Below are positions 9,840 to 18,703 of a stretch of DNA of 49,794 bases, in pieces. Under the pieces are notes generated by a model, which was given only the letters and a program-made list of their open reading frames with translations, had not been told where the DNA came from and ran no database searches. The DNA is from Candidatus Rokubacteria bacterium 13_1_40CM_69_27 (lineage in GTDB: Bacteria > Methylomirabilota > Methylomirabilia > Rokubacteriales > CSP1-6): positions 1-49,794 of the forward strand of contig MNEF01000049.1 in assembly GCA_001917535.1 (NCBI GenBank). The letters run 5' to 3'. A program made the translations under genes and the position numbers. Numbering within the stretch: the first letter of the stretch is position 1; each line of letters starts with the position of its first letter.

Positions 9840-12626
9840 TCAGGCGCGACCGTTCTTGCCGTTCAGCTTCGGCAGGAGCTCCGCGAGGAACTTGCCGGTG
9901 TAGGACCCGGGCGTCTGGGCGATCGCCTCGGGCGGACCTTCGGCGACGATTTCGCCGCCCTCGTCGCCCCCCTCGGGCCCGAGGTCGATGACCCAATCGG
10001 CCGACTTGATCACGTCGAGGTGATGCTCCACGACCAGCACGGTGTTGCCGGCGTCGACCAGACGGTTGAGGACACCGAGAAGCCGCTTGACGTCGTCGAG
10101 GTGGAGGCCGGTCGTCGGCTCGTCGAGGACGTAAAGCATGTCGCTGGTCGATCGTGCGCCCAGCTCGGCGGCGATCTTCAGGCGCTGGGCCTCGCCACCG
10201 GAGAGGGTGGTGGCCGGCTGCCCCAGCCGGAGGTAGCCGAGGCCGACGTCGGCGAGGACGCGCAGCCGCCGGGCCAGGGCCGGCTGCGCTGCGAAGAAGT
10301 CGATCGCCTCGTCGACGGTCATGCCGAGCACCTCGCTGATGTTGCGTCCGCGACACTTGACGGCGAGCACGTCCGGCCGATAGCGGCGCCCCTCGCACTC
10401 CTGACAGGAGACGTACACGTCCTCGAAGAAGTACATTTCCAGCTTCTCGAAGCCGTCGCCCTGGCACTTCTCGCAGCGCCCTCCGGGGACGTTGAACGAG
10501 AAGGCGCCCGCCAAGAGCCCCAGGGCCCGGGCGCGGGGCTGCGCCGCGTAGAGCTTGCGGATCTCGTCGAACGCCTTGACGTAGGTGACCGGGTTGGAGC
10601 GCGGCGTCCGGCCGATCGGCTCCTGGTCGATCAGGCGGACTCCCTTCAGGTACTCGAGCCCGATCAGCGCGTCGTAAGCCCCCGGGGACGCGAAGTCGGT
10701 CTTGAAGGCGCGGGCGACGGCGCGGTAGAGCGTGTCGTGGACGAGGGTGGACTTGCCGGACCCGGACACGCCGCTGACGACGGTCAGCGTGCCCAGCGGC
10801 ACGCGCATCGTCACCGACTTCAAATTGTGCTCGTGAGCGGCGGTGAGCAGGAGGTGCCGCCGGCCAGTGCGACGGACCAGGGGCACCGCGATCGTCTCGC
10901 GGCCGCACAGGTAGCGCGCGGTGAGCGAGTGCGTCGCCTTCCGGAAGTCGGCCAGCGGGCCGTTGAAGACGATCTCGCCGCCACGCTCGCCAGAGCCCGG
11001 GCCCAGTTCGACGATGTGGTCGGCCGCCTCCATGAAGCTCCGGTCGTGCTCGACGACGATGACGGTGTTGCCGGCCTGGGCCAGCTCCCGGCAGAGGTCG
11101 GCCAGCCGCGTCGTATCGCGGGCGTGCAGGCCGATGGACGGCTCGTCCAGGACGTAGAGCGTACCCACCAGCTGAGAGCCGAGCTGGTTAGCGAGGTTGA
11201 TGCGCTGAGCCTCGCCGCCCGACAACGTGCGTGTCTGGCGCGAGAGTGTGAGGTACCCGAGCCCCACGCGCAGGAGGAACGTGAGCTTGGCGTTGAGCTG
11301 CTTGAGGATCTCCCGGGCCACGCTGGTCTCCCAGGCGCTGAGCTTGAGGTCGGCGAGGACCCGCGCGGCGTGATCGATGGTGAGCGCGGTGAACTCCGCG
11401 ATGCTCAGGCCCGCCACTCGCACGGCCAGCGCCGCCGGCTTGAGGCGGGCGCCAGCGCAGGCCGGGCACGGCGACTGGCTGCGGTAGCGGGAGAGGAAGA
11501 CGCGCACGTGCAGCTTGTAACGGTACGACTCGACCTCTTCGAAGAACCCCTGGATGCCGGAGAAGCTGCCGTCGCCCGCGTACACCAGCCGGCGCTCCTT
11601 CTCGCTCAAGGCGGCGTAGGGCCTGCTGACGTCGAGTCCGTGGCGCCGGGCGGCCTTGAGCAGCTGGCGCTGATACCAGCGACCCGAGGGATAGGTCCAC
11701 GGCTCGACCGCGCCGTCAGCGAGGCTCCGGGTGGGGTCGGGGACGACGAGAGTCTCATCGTACTTCAGCACGTTGCCGAACCCCTTGCACTCCGGACAGG
11801 CCCCGAGCGGGTGGTTGAAGGAGAAGAGCAGGGGCTGGGGGCGTTCCAGCACCAGCACGCAGCTCGGGCATTTCAGGTTCTCCGCGAAGGCGAGGAGACC
11901 CCGGCCGACCACCTCCACCTCGAGTCGCCCGCTGCCCTCGCGCAGGGCCGTTTCCACCGACTCGGTCAGACGGCGCCGCTGCGCGGGATCGAGCGTGAGG
12001 CGGTCGAGGATGACCGCGATCTCGCGGGCGCCCTCCATCTGCGGGGGCGGGGGTGCGGCCAGATCTACCACCACCTCCCCCACCCGCACGCGCGCGAAGC
12101 CCCGCCGCGTCAACGTGGCCCACAGCTCGAGGGGTGCCTGGCCCGCCGGGACGGGCAGGCGGAAGCCGATCAGCGCCCGGACCCCGGCGTGCGCGGCCAG
12201 GAGCGCGTCGACGATCGATTCGGGGGAGTGCGAGGTCGCCGCCACGCCGCAGGCGGGGCAGTGGACGCGGCCGATCTTGGCGTAGAGCAAACGCAGATAG
12301 TCGCAGACCTCGGTGGCGGTTCCCACGGTGGATCGCGCCGTGCGCACTGGATTCTTCTGCTCCAGAGCGACGGCGGGCCGGATCTGCTCGATCCGGTCGA
12401 CGTCGGGACGGTCGACGCGATCGAGGAACAGGCGCGCGTAGGTGGAGAGCGATTCGATGTACCGCCATTGCCCCTCGGCGAAGACGGTGTCGAAGGCCAG
12501 CGACGACTTGCCGGAGCCGGAAACCCCGGTGATGACGGTGAGGCGGTCGTGGGGAATCTCGAGCGAAATGTTCTTGAGGTTGTTCTGCCGGGCTCCTTCG
12601 ATGCGGAGCCCCAGGGGGCGCGGCAT
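9840..12626 (-). CDS. uvrA: Excinuclease ABC subunit UvrA
   Basis: DNA damage-recognition ATPase of nucleotide excision repair, working with UvrB. The protein has 928 residues, slightly below the usual 940 or so. It carries two ABC modules with Walker A motifs GVSGSGKSS (34-42) and GVSGSGKST (near 616). There are three Cys-pair clusters ([31 protein letters not shown]), the last near 716-745 being the DNA-contacting zinc finger. ABC signatures [12 protein letters not shown] and [12 protein letters not shown] are present. The ATG has a strong AGGAGG site 9 bases upstream. Its coupling to a transporter and a kinase is unusual. It runs divergently from the NtrC-type gene at 12681, with only 54 bp between them. 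Confidence 0.96.
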   Translation of the reverse strand: MPRPLGLRIEGARQNNLKNISLEIPHDRLTVITGVSGSGKSSLAFDTVFAEGQWRYIESLSTYARLFLDRVDRPDVDRIEQIRPAVALEQKNPVRTARSTVGTATEVCDYLRLLYAKIGRVHCPACGVAATSHSPESIVDALLAAHAGVRALIGFRLPVPAGQAPLELWATLTRRGFARVRVGEVVVDLAAPPPPQMEGAREIAVILDRLTLDPAQRRRLTESVETALREGSGRLEVEVVGRGLLAFAENLKCPSCVLVLERPQPLLFSFNHPLGACPECKGFGNVLKYDETLVVPDPTRSLADGAVEPWTYPSGRWYQRQLLKAARRHGLDVSRPYAALSEKERRLVYAGDGSFSGIQGFFEEVESYRYKLHVRVFLSRYRSQSPCPACAGARLKPAALAVRVAGLSIAEFTALTIDHAARVLADLKLSAWETSVAREILKQLNAKLTFLLRVGLGYLTLSRQTRTLSGGEAQRINLANQLGSQLVGTLYVLDEPSIGLHARDTTRLADLCRELAQAGNTVIVVEHDRSFMEAADHIVELGPGSGERGGEIVFNGPLADFRKATHSLTARYLCGRETIAVPLVRRTGRRHLLLTAAHEHNLKSVTMRVPLGTLTVVSGVSGSGKSTLVHDTLYRAVARAFKTDFASPGAYDALIGLEYLKGVRLIDQEPIGRTPRSNPVTYVKAFDEIRKLYAAQPRARALGLLAGAFSFNVPGGRCEKCQGDGFEKLEMYFFEDVYVSCQECEGRRYRPDVLAVKCRGRNISEVLGMTVDEAIDFFAAQPALARRLRVLADVGLGYLRLGQPATTLSGGEAQRLKIAAELGARSTSDMLYVLDEPTTGLHLDDVKRLLGVLNRLVDAGNTVLVVEHHLDVIKSADWVIDLGPEGGDEGGEIVAEGPPEAIAQTPGSYTGKFLAELLPKLNGKNGRA

Positions 12627-12680
12627 CCGGGAAATCCTCCTGAGGTGGGTATCTTACTGGAAGTGCTATGATGACGCCAC

Positions 12681-14042
<1,362 letters not shown>

Positions 14043-14050
14043 ATTCGGCA

Positions 14051-14083
14051 GGGAGAAACTCCCGGCGCCGGGGACATTCTCCC
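14051..14083 (+). terminator. Nested inverted repeat after the NtrC-type gene; terminator or activator site
   Basis: GGGAGAA (14051-14057) pairs with TTCTCCC (14077-14083) and encloses the palindrome CCCGGCGCCGGG. It begins 9 bases after the stop codon, so an intrinsic-type hairpin is likely, although no T-run follows. It also lies about 65-95 bp upstream of the -24 element at 14147, where sigma-54 activators usually bind. It may serve as that enhancer site instead of, or as well as, a terminator. Confidence 0.5.
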
Positions 14084-14146
14084 AGCCGAGCCGGCTTCAC
14101 CCTTTGCTAACCCCTGTAATATCCAGCCGTTAGCGCGGCGCAACTG

Positions 14147-14161
14147 TGGCACCCGAGTTGC
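14147..14161 (+). promoter_or_regulatory. Sigma-54 (-24/-12) promoter
   Basis: The sequence TGGCAC, five bases, TTGC matches the invariant GG/GC elements and exact spacing of the sigma-54 consensus (TGGCAC-N5-TTGC). Transcription would begin near 14173. A second inverted pair, GCTAAC (14106-14111) and GTTAGC (14129-14134), lies just upstream. The gene immediately upstream encodes a sigma-54 activator. Match and context together make this the best-supported sigma-54 site in the window. Confidence 0.75.
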
Positions 14162-14177
14162 CTAAGACATCCGCATC

Positions 14178-14588
14178 ATGGATGTGATGAGACCGCCCTC
14201 GAAAGACTCACTCGACATGCCGCAGCAGTCGCTCAGGCCCCGGGCCTCCGGGATCACGCTGTGGCGCCCAGAAATCGTCCTGGCCGAGACGATGACGCCC
14301 GGCGCCTGGCGCCCGCGCGTCCTGATCGCCGAGCCCGCCCTTCGTCCCGAGGCCGTGAAGGCGCAGATCGAGGCGACGGGGTCGGCGCTTGGCTCGCTGG
14401 CCGAGGCGCGCCGGATCCTCACCTCCCGGGCCGCCGCGTCGGAGGCCCGTGCGATGGAGGTGGACTCCGATCGCGAGCGGGTGGCGGCCATGATCGAGGC
14501 CTATCGGGTCAAGACGGCGCTCGACGACATCTTGCGCGGGACGCTGCGCCAAGTGACAGCGCTCATGGAGGAACGGGGGCTCAGATGA
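14178..14588 (+). CDS. Hypothetical protein, first gene behind the sigma-54 promoter
   Basis: Up to 136 residues, unknown family. The predicted transcription start (near 14173) leaves almost no leader for the ATG at 14178. The real start may therefore be the ATG at 14187 or 14217, giving a protein beginning MPQQSLRPRASG of about 123 residues. The C-terminal half (from about residue 60) is helical and charged. No signal peptide, membrane segment or known motif is visible. Its stop overlaps the next gene's ATG, so the two are coupled. Confidence 0.6.
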   Translation: MDVMRPPSKDSLDMPQQSLRPRASGITLWRPEIVLAETMTPGAWRPRVLIAEPALRPEAVKAQIEATGSALGSLAEARRILTSRAAASEARAMEVDSDRERVAAMIEAYRVKTALDDILRGTLRQVTALMEERGLR

Positions 14589-14902
14589 ACGGCATCCTGA
14601 TCGACTCGAACGTCTACTATCTCCCTAGCCCGGAGTCGCCGGCGCCGGCGTCCAGCGAGCCCGAGTGGCCGACCCTCTGGAGCCGCCTGCAGACCGCGTG
14701 GTGGCGCCTGCGACTGGCCGTCGCGGAGGTGCGGGGGATTCTCCGCCGCCCGCGCTACCGCCTGGCCCCCGGCGATTACGGGGCGCTCTTCGAGGACGCG
14801 GCGGATCTGGTGGTACCGCCCCGACCCCGCCGGGCTCGGCCGGCCCGGGTCATCGACTTCGAATCGGCGCGGCTGCGCCTGCGTCCGGTGCCGAAGGACT
14901 GA
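14585..14902 (+). CDS. Hypothetical protein in the sigma-54 cluster
   Basis: A 105-residue protein of unknown function. The ATG at 14585 overlaps the previous stop (ATGA), which fixes the start; the longer open frame upstream is a shadow. The composition is rich in Arg, Pro and Trp, with a WSRLQTAWWRLRLAV segment that could form an amphipathic helix on a membrane surface. The stop is followed by the GTG of a receiver-domain protein three bases later, so these genes form one transcription unit. Confidence 0.6.
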   Translation: MNGILIDSNVYYLPSPESPAPASSEPEWPTLWSRLQTAWWRLRLAVAEVRGILRRPRYRLAPGDYGALFEDAADLVVPPRPRRARPARVIDFESARLRLRPVPKD

Positions 14903-14905
14903 GGA

Positions 14906-15286
14906 GTGACCACTCCTGACGTCGCCGCCGCCCCCATTCGCCCGCGGATTCTGCTCGTCGACGACCAGGCCGACGTGCAGGACGTCGTCGCCGAGCTGCT
15001 GACCGGGGTTGGCTACGACGTCGACGCCGTCGCCTCCGGCGAGGACGCCCTGGACGCGGTGGCGTGCCGCCCCTACGACCTGGTGATCTCCGACCTCCGC
15101 CTGCCCGGGTGCTCAGGAACGGCGCTGATCGGGGAGATCGCTCGCCGGCGTCCCCGGCTAGCCAATCGCATCATCCTCCTGACCGGGGAGCTGGGCGACT
15201 TGGCCGGTTCGCTGCCCGTGATCCGCAAGCCGTTCAGCGTCGACGACGTGCTGCACGTCGTGGCGGCGCACCTGTTCGCCGCCTAG
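14906..15286 (+). CDS. Single-domain response regulator (CheY-like)
   Basis: A 126-residue receiver domain with no output domain. It has the acidic pair in LLVDDQADV, the phospho-acceptor Asp in LVISDLRLPG and the conserved Lys in VIRKPFSVDD. Start is GTG, three bases after the upstream stop, with a GAGGAG-type site overlapping the junction. Probably the third gene of the sigma-54-driven cluster. It may act as a phosphate sink or protein-protein switch for one of the many kinases in the window. The target is unknown. Confidence 0.85.
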   Translation: MTTPDVAAAPIRPRILLVDDQADVQDVVAELLTGVGYDVDAVASGEDALDAVACRPYDLVISDLRLPGCSGTALIGEIARRRPRLANRIILLTGELGDLAGSLPVIRKPFSVDDVLHVVAAHLFAA

Positions 15287-15311
15287 TCCCTCCGATCGCG
15301 GTCCCCATCGG

Positions 15312-15341
15312 TTGACAGCGGCCCTCCGGGGTGGCTACAAT
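15312..15341 (+). promoter_or_regulatory. Sigma-70-type promoter of the Fur-family gene
   Basis: A perfect -35 TTGACA (15312-15317) and a near-perfect -10 TACAAT (15336-15341) are separated by 18 bases. Transcription should start near 15348. The promoter excludes the ATG at 15331 as start of the downstream gene, because that codon overlaps the -10 region. Confidence 0.85.
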
Positions 15342-15351
15342 CCCTCTGCTG

Positions 15352-15374
15352 TTTTTGCGAATCATTCCTAAAAA
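15352..15374. promoter_or_regulatory. Predicted Fur/PerR-type operator (11-1-11 inverted repeat)
   Basis: The half-sites TTTTTGCGAAT (15352-15362) and ATTCCTAAAAA (15364-15374) flank a central C and match as inverted repeats at 9 of 11 positions. The core AATCATT fits the 7-1-7 layout of Fur-family boxes (AATnATT centre). It sits from the transcription start to just before the ATG of a Fur-family gene. Binding there would block transcription, so autorepression is the simplest reading. Confidence 0.7.
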
Positions 15375-15378
15375 GACG

Positions 15379-15888
15379 ATGAGGCCGAAGCGACCGCAGG
15401 CCGCCGACGCTGGCGCCCGGACGCGGGACACCCTGCGCGCCCGGGGCCTGCGCCTCACCGAGCCCCGCCGGATCATCCTCGACGTGGTGCGAGCGACCGA
15501 CGCCCACCCGTCGGCGGCCCTGGTCTACCGCCTCGTGCGGCGCCGGCTGCCGGGGGTGAGCCTGGCGACCGTCTATCGGAATCTGAGAGTGCTCGCCGCC
15601 CAGGGGCTGCTGACCGAGCGGCCCGATGTGGCGGGCATGCGCTTCGACGGCAACACGACGGCCCACGATCACTTCACGTGCGTGGTGTGCGGGCGCATCT
15701 ACGACGTGCCGCCGCGGGCGGGCGGCGGGGTGCGCCGGGCTCTGCGCTCCACCACGGGCTTCGAGGTGCTCGATCACCGCATCGAGTTCTACGGCCGCTG
15801 CGCTCGCTGTCGCCGGGGCGGTGGCTCATCCGGGAACCCATCACCAACAAGGAGGACGTATGCCCGGCAAAAACCTCAAAGGGACTAA
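15379..15888 (+). CDS. Fur/PerR-family metalloregulator
   Basis: A 169-residue transcriptional repressor of the Fur superfamily. The winged-helix part (about 15-85) contains RLTEPRRIILDVV and SLATVYRNLRVLAAQGLL, the family's DNA-recognition helix. The dimerisation part has HDHFTCVVCG (C101, C104) and a second CARC pair near the C-terminus, a likely structural zinc site. Start chosen at the ATG at 15379 because the promoter and operator cover the upstream ATG. The 3' end overlaps the rubrerythrin start by 29 bases. Rubrerythrin next door favours a PerR-like peroxide sensor over an iron-uptake Fur, but the metal and signal are inference. Confidence 0.88.
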   Translation: MRPKRPQAADAGARTRDTLRARGLRLTEPRRIILDVVRATDAHPSAALVYRLVRRRLPGVSLATVYRNLRVLAAQGLLTERPDVAGMRFDGNTTAHDHFTCVVCGRIYDVPPRAGGGVRRALRSTTGFEVLDHRIEFYGRCARCRRGGGSSGNPSPTRRTYARQKPQRD

Positions 15889-16309
15889 GAGCCTCGAGAA
15901 CCTGAAGGAAGCGTTCGCCGGCGAGTCGCAGGCGAACCGGCGGTACCTCTACTTCGCGCGCGTCGCCGACATCGAAGGGTTCCCCGACATCGCCGGCCTC
16001 TTCAAGGACACGGCCGACGCGGAGACCGGTCACGCCTTCGGCCACCTCGACTTCCTCAAGCAGGTGGGCGACCCGGTCACCGGCGTGCCGTTCGGCAAGA
16101 CCGAGCTGAATCTAAAGTCGGCCGTCGAGGGTGAGACCTACGAGTACACCCAGATGTATCCGGGCATGGCGAAGACCGCCCGCGAAGACGGATTCCCCGA
16201 GCTGGCGGAATGGTTCGAGACGCTGGCCAAGGCGGAGAAGTCGCACGCGGGGCGTTTCAACAAAGGGCTGAAGCAGGTCGCCGGCAAGGAGCCAGCGGAG
16301 GCGATTTAA
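15860..16309 (+). CDS. rbr: Rubrerythrin-family di-iron protein lacking the rubredoxin domain
   Basis: A 149-residue four-helix ferritin-like protein, expected to reduce hydrogen peroxide in the cytoplasm. Candidate di-iron ligands are E22, E55-x2-H58, E90/E92 and E126-x2-H129. The C-terminal rubredoxin Fe-S domain of classical rubrerythrins is missing, so electrons must come from another protein. The Fe-S protein, DUF3501 protein and cytochrome encoded downstream are obvious candidates. A strong AAGGAGGA site precedes the ATG at 15860. The gene overlaps the regulator and is followed by a long inverted repeat. Confidence 0.92.
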   Translation: MPGKNLKGTKSLENLKEAFAGESQANRRYLYFARVADIEGFPDIAGLFKDTADAETGHAFGHLDFLKQVGDPVTGVPFGKTELNLKSAVEGETYEYTQMYPGMAKTAREDGFPELAEWFETLAKAEKSHAGRFNKGLKQVAGKEPAEAI

Positions 16310-16310
16310 C

Positions 16311-16434
16311 CGGGCGGGGCCCCGGGGACTCTCGTCGACCACGCCAGCAACGGCCCGCACGGTGATCTGTCCGCTCGCCGCTGCCACGGTGCCCAGAAGA
16401 TACGGGTTTCCGAGAGCCCCCGGGGCCCCGCCCG
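16311..16434. repeat. 24-bp inverted repeat flanking a 76-bp spacer, between rbr and the Fe-S gene
   Basis: The left arm (16311-16334) and right arm (16411-16434) are reverse complements at 23 of 24 positions. Each contains GGGGCCCCGGGG or its complement. The element starts one base past the rubrerythrin stop codon's neighbour and ends 23 bases before the next ATG. In RNA it would fold into a very stable stem. It has no T-run, so it is not a textbook terminator. A partial attenuator, an mRNA-stabilising stem or a small MITE-like insertion are the main options. Confidence 0.8.
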
Positions 16435-16457
16435 CTTGAATCCCATCCATTGACGTC

Positions 16458-17732
16458 ATGAGCAAGCTCGACATCCGCTCGGCGGAGTTCTGGGACCTTT
16501 CGAAGGTCGAGGGCGAGCTCCGGCGGGTCGCCGACATCTGCAACGGCTGCCGGCGGTGCCTGCCGCTCTGCCCCTCCTTCAAGGTCCTCTTCGACCGCCT
16601 GGACGTGGAGGCGGTGGACGGCGACGCCGAGAAGCTGCCCGAACGCGACCTCAAGGAGGTCGTCGACCTCTGCTACCAGTGCAAGCTCTGCTTCAACCAC
16701 TGCCCGTACACGCCGCCGCACCGCTGGGAGGTCGATTTCCCGCGACTCATGCTCCGCGCCCGCGCCGCCGAAGCGCGCCGGAGCGGCGTCACCCGCCAGG
16801 ACCGCATCCTGGGAAACACCGCGCTGGTGGGCAGGCTCGGCAGCCTGACGGCGCCGCTCAGCAACTGGATGGGCCAGTGGAGCGTGCACCGCGCTCTCCT
16901 GCAGGCCATCGCGGGAATCCACAAGGCTCGCCGCCTCCCGCGCTTCCACCGCCGAACGTTCAGCCGCTGGTTCCGATCCCGCCCGCCCGGGGGCGCCGGT
17001 GGGCGGGAGCTGAAGGTGGCGCTCTTCGCGACGTGCACCGTCGAATACCACGACCCGGCAGTGGGACGCGCGGCGGTCCAGGTCCTCGAGCGCAACCGAG
17101 TCGACATCAGCCTGCCCGACCAGCGCTGCTGCGGCATGCCCTATCTGGACGGGGGGGCGATGGATGAGGCCCGCGCGCTCATCCGCCACAACGTGCGGAC
17201 GCTCGCCGCCGCCGTGCGCGAGGGGCGCGAGATCGTCGTGCCGGGCCCGACCTGCAGCTACATGCTCAAGCAGGAGTACCCGTGGCTCGACGGTTCCGAG
17301 GAGGCCAAGCTCGTCGCGTCGCACACGCGCGACCTCTTCGAGTACCTGGCCCAGCTCGCCGCGGCCGGCCGCCTGGACACCGGCTTCCAGCGGCCGGCCG
17401 GCCCGATCGCCTACCACGTGCCCTGCCACCTCCGGGCGCAGAACATCGGCACCAAGTCGGCGGACGTGCTGCGCCGGATACCGGGCACCGAGGTGACGTG
17501 CATCGAGCGCTGCTCGGCGGTGGACGGGACATGGGGGCTCAAGAAGGAGTACTACGAGCTGTCGCTCAAGCTCGCCCGACCGCTCTTCGACGCCATCGCC
17601 GCCACTGGTGCCGGGACCTGCGCCACGGACTGCCCGCTGGCCGCGCTGCAGATCGCCGAGGGCACCGGCCAGACGCCGCAACACCCGATCCAGATCCTGG
17701 CCGCGGCCTACGGGATCGACGCGAAGCCATGA
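16458..17732 (+). CDS. GlpC/heterodisulfide-reductase-like Fe-S protein, rubrerythrin-associated type
   Basis: A 424-residue electron-transfer protein. Two classic [4Fe-4S] motifs are visible: C28-x2-C31-x2-C34-x3-C38 and C72-x2-C75-x2-C78-x3-C82. Two cysteine-rich CCG domains follow. The first has RCCGMPYL. The second has lost the CCG and reads ERCSAVDGTWGLKKEYY, a form I associate with copies encoded beside rubrerythrin. The ATG at 16458 has no clear ribosome-binding site, which fits the structured element upstream. The stop overlaps the DUF3501 start (ATGA). It probably supplies electrons to the rubredoxin-less rubrerythrin or takes them to the cytochrome. Confidence 0.88.
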   Translation: MSKLDIRSAEFWDLSKVEGELRRVADICNGCRRCLPLCPSFKVLFDRLDVEAVDGDAEKLPERDLKEVVDLCYQCKLCFNHCPYTPPHRWEVDFPRLMLRARAAEARRSGVTRQDRILGNTALVGRLGSLTAPLSNWMGQWSVHRALLQAIAGIHKARRLPRFHRRTFSRWFRSRPPGGAGGRELKVALFATCTVEYHDPAVGRAAVQVLERNRVDISLPDQRCCGMPYLDGGAMDEARALIRHNVRTLAAAVREGREIVVPGPTCSYMLKQEYPWLDGSEEAKLVASHTRDLFEYLAQLAAAGRLDTGFQRPAGPIAYHVPCHLRAQNIGTKSADVLRRIPGTEVTCIERCSAVDGTWGLKKEYYELSLKLARPLFDAIAATGAGTCATDCPLAALQIAEGTGQTPQHPIQILAAAYGIDAKP

Positions 17733-18310
17733 ACCCGATCGCGGTCGACGATATCCTCAACCTCCACGAGTACGAGAAGGTCCGGGAGGAGCGCCGGCGG
17801 GCGATCATCGCACTGAAGGCGGTGCGGCGCGTCCCGGTCGGGCGGTACCTTTCCTTCGTGTTCGAGAACCGGGAGACGGTCTCCTTCCAGATCCAGGAGA
17901 TGTGCCGGACCGAGCGCATCGTCGACGAGGCCCGGATCGGCGAGGAGGTCGAGGTCTACAATGCGCTCCTGCCGGGACCCGGGGAGCTGGCTGCGACCAT
18001 GATGATCGAGATCACCGAGTCGTCGCAGATCAAGCCGGTCCTCGACAGGCTCCTGGGCATCGACACGCGCGACTACGTGCGGATGGAGGTGGGCCCCCAC
18101 ACGATCGTCGGCGTCTTCGAGGCCGGGCACTCTGACGAGGAGCGCGGCAAGATCAGCGCGGTTCACTTCGTTCGCTTCCCGCTCTCGCCCGAGGCCCGAC
18201 GCATCTTCCGCCAGGCCCCGGTCGCGCTGGTCGTCGATCATCCCACCGCGCGCGCGCGCACGGTCCTGTCCGAGGAGACCGCCCGCAGCCTGGCCCGGGA
18301 CCTCGAGTGA
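17729..18310 (+). CDS. DUF3501 family protein
   Basis: A 193-residue soluble protein of a conserved family without established function. Recognisable family features are the N-terminal DDILNLHEYEKVREERR, RVPVGRYLSFVFENRETV and the central FQIQEMCRTERIVDE. The family typically occurs with rubrerythrin and a GlpC-like Fe-S protein, as here. The start overlaps the upstream stop (ATGA), and its own stop overlaps the cytochrome's GTG, so translation is coupled both ways. No cofactor motif is evident. Confidence 0.85.
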   Translation: MNPIAVDDILNLHEYEKVREERRRAIIALKAVRRVPVGRYLSFVFENRETVSFQIQEMCRTERIVDEARIGEEVEVYNALLPGPGELAATMMIEITESSQIKPVLDRLLGIDTRDYVRMEVGPHTIVGVFEAGHSDEERGKISAVHFVRFPLSPEARRIFRQAPVALVVDHPTARARTVLSEETARSLARDLE

Positions 18311-18639
18311 GGTTCGCCGGCGGGCTGGCGTTGCTGGGGGCGCTCGCCGTCGCGTTCGCCGCGGCCGGCTGCACGGAATCCGCGCCGAAGAACCCGCTGG
18401 CCGAGCGCGGGCGGCAGGTCTACCTGGCTCAGTGCACGCAGTGCCACTCCTCCGATCCCGGGCAGGCGGGCCCCGTGGGACCGCCGGTGAAGGGGGCCTC
18501 GCGCGAGCTGCTCGAGGCGAGGATCCGCCGGGGAAGCTACCCGGCCGGCTACCGGCCGAAACGTTCGACGTCGATCATGCCGCCGCAGCCGTCGGTCGCG
18601 TCGGACATCCCCGCCCTCGCCGAATACTTGAAAGACTAG
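18307..18639 (+). CDS. Lipoprotein c-type cytochrome, last gene of the rubrerythrin operon
   Basis: A 110-residue monohaem cytochrome c. The N-terminus is a lipoprotein signal ending in the lipobox AAAGC with C22. Haem attaches at C43-x2-C46-H47 (CTQCH), and M90 in SIMPP is the likely distal ligand. It would face the periplasm from a membrane anchor. GTG start overlaps the DUF3501 stop (GTGA). Presence of a periplasmic cytochrome behind cytoplasmic rubrerythrin and Fe-S genes suggests electron exchange across the membrane, but the partner quinone or oxidase step is not in the window. Confidence 0.88.
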   Translation: MRFAGGLALLGALAVAFAAAGCTESAPKNPLAERGRQVYLAQCTQCHSSDPGQAGPVGPPVKGASRELLEARIRRGSYPAGYRPKRSTSIMPPQPSVASDIPALAEYLKD

Positions 18640-18644
18640 AAGCG

Positions 18645-18677
18645 CCGATGGCCCGGCGATCGTCACCGGGCCATCGG
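18645..18677. terminator. Bidirectional terminator hairpin between convergent genes
   Basis: CCGATGGCCCGG (18645-18656) pairs perfectly with CCGGGCCATCGG (18666-18677) around a 9-base loop. It starts 6 bases past the cytochrome stop and lies 27 bases from the stop of the convergent PuuD-like gene, so it can end both transcripts. Confidence 0.75.
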
Positions 18678-18703
18678 AGGTTCGCGGCGCGCGCGCCGCG
18701 CGT

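Noticed and set aside
9838-10908. N-terminal extension of the MFS frame
   Set aside because: It lies over uvrA in another frame and contains no membrane helices; the GTG at 9837 starts the first helix.
10020-12671. An 883-codon open frame on the plus strand opposite uvrA
   Set aside because: It is the antisense shadow of a full-length UvrA with all motifs. Composition is Asp/Gly/Arg/His-rich as expected of a GC-rich antisense frame.
16311-16434. Integron attC site or intrinsic terminator
   Set aside because: No attC core-site pair was found at the ends, no integron genes are near, and there is no T-run after the right arm.
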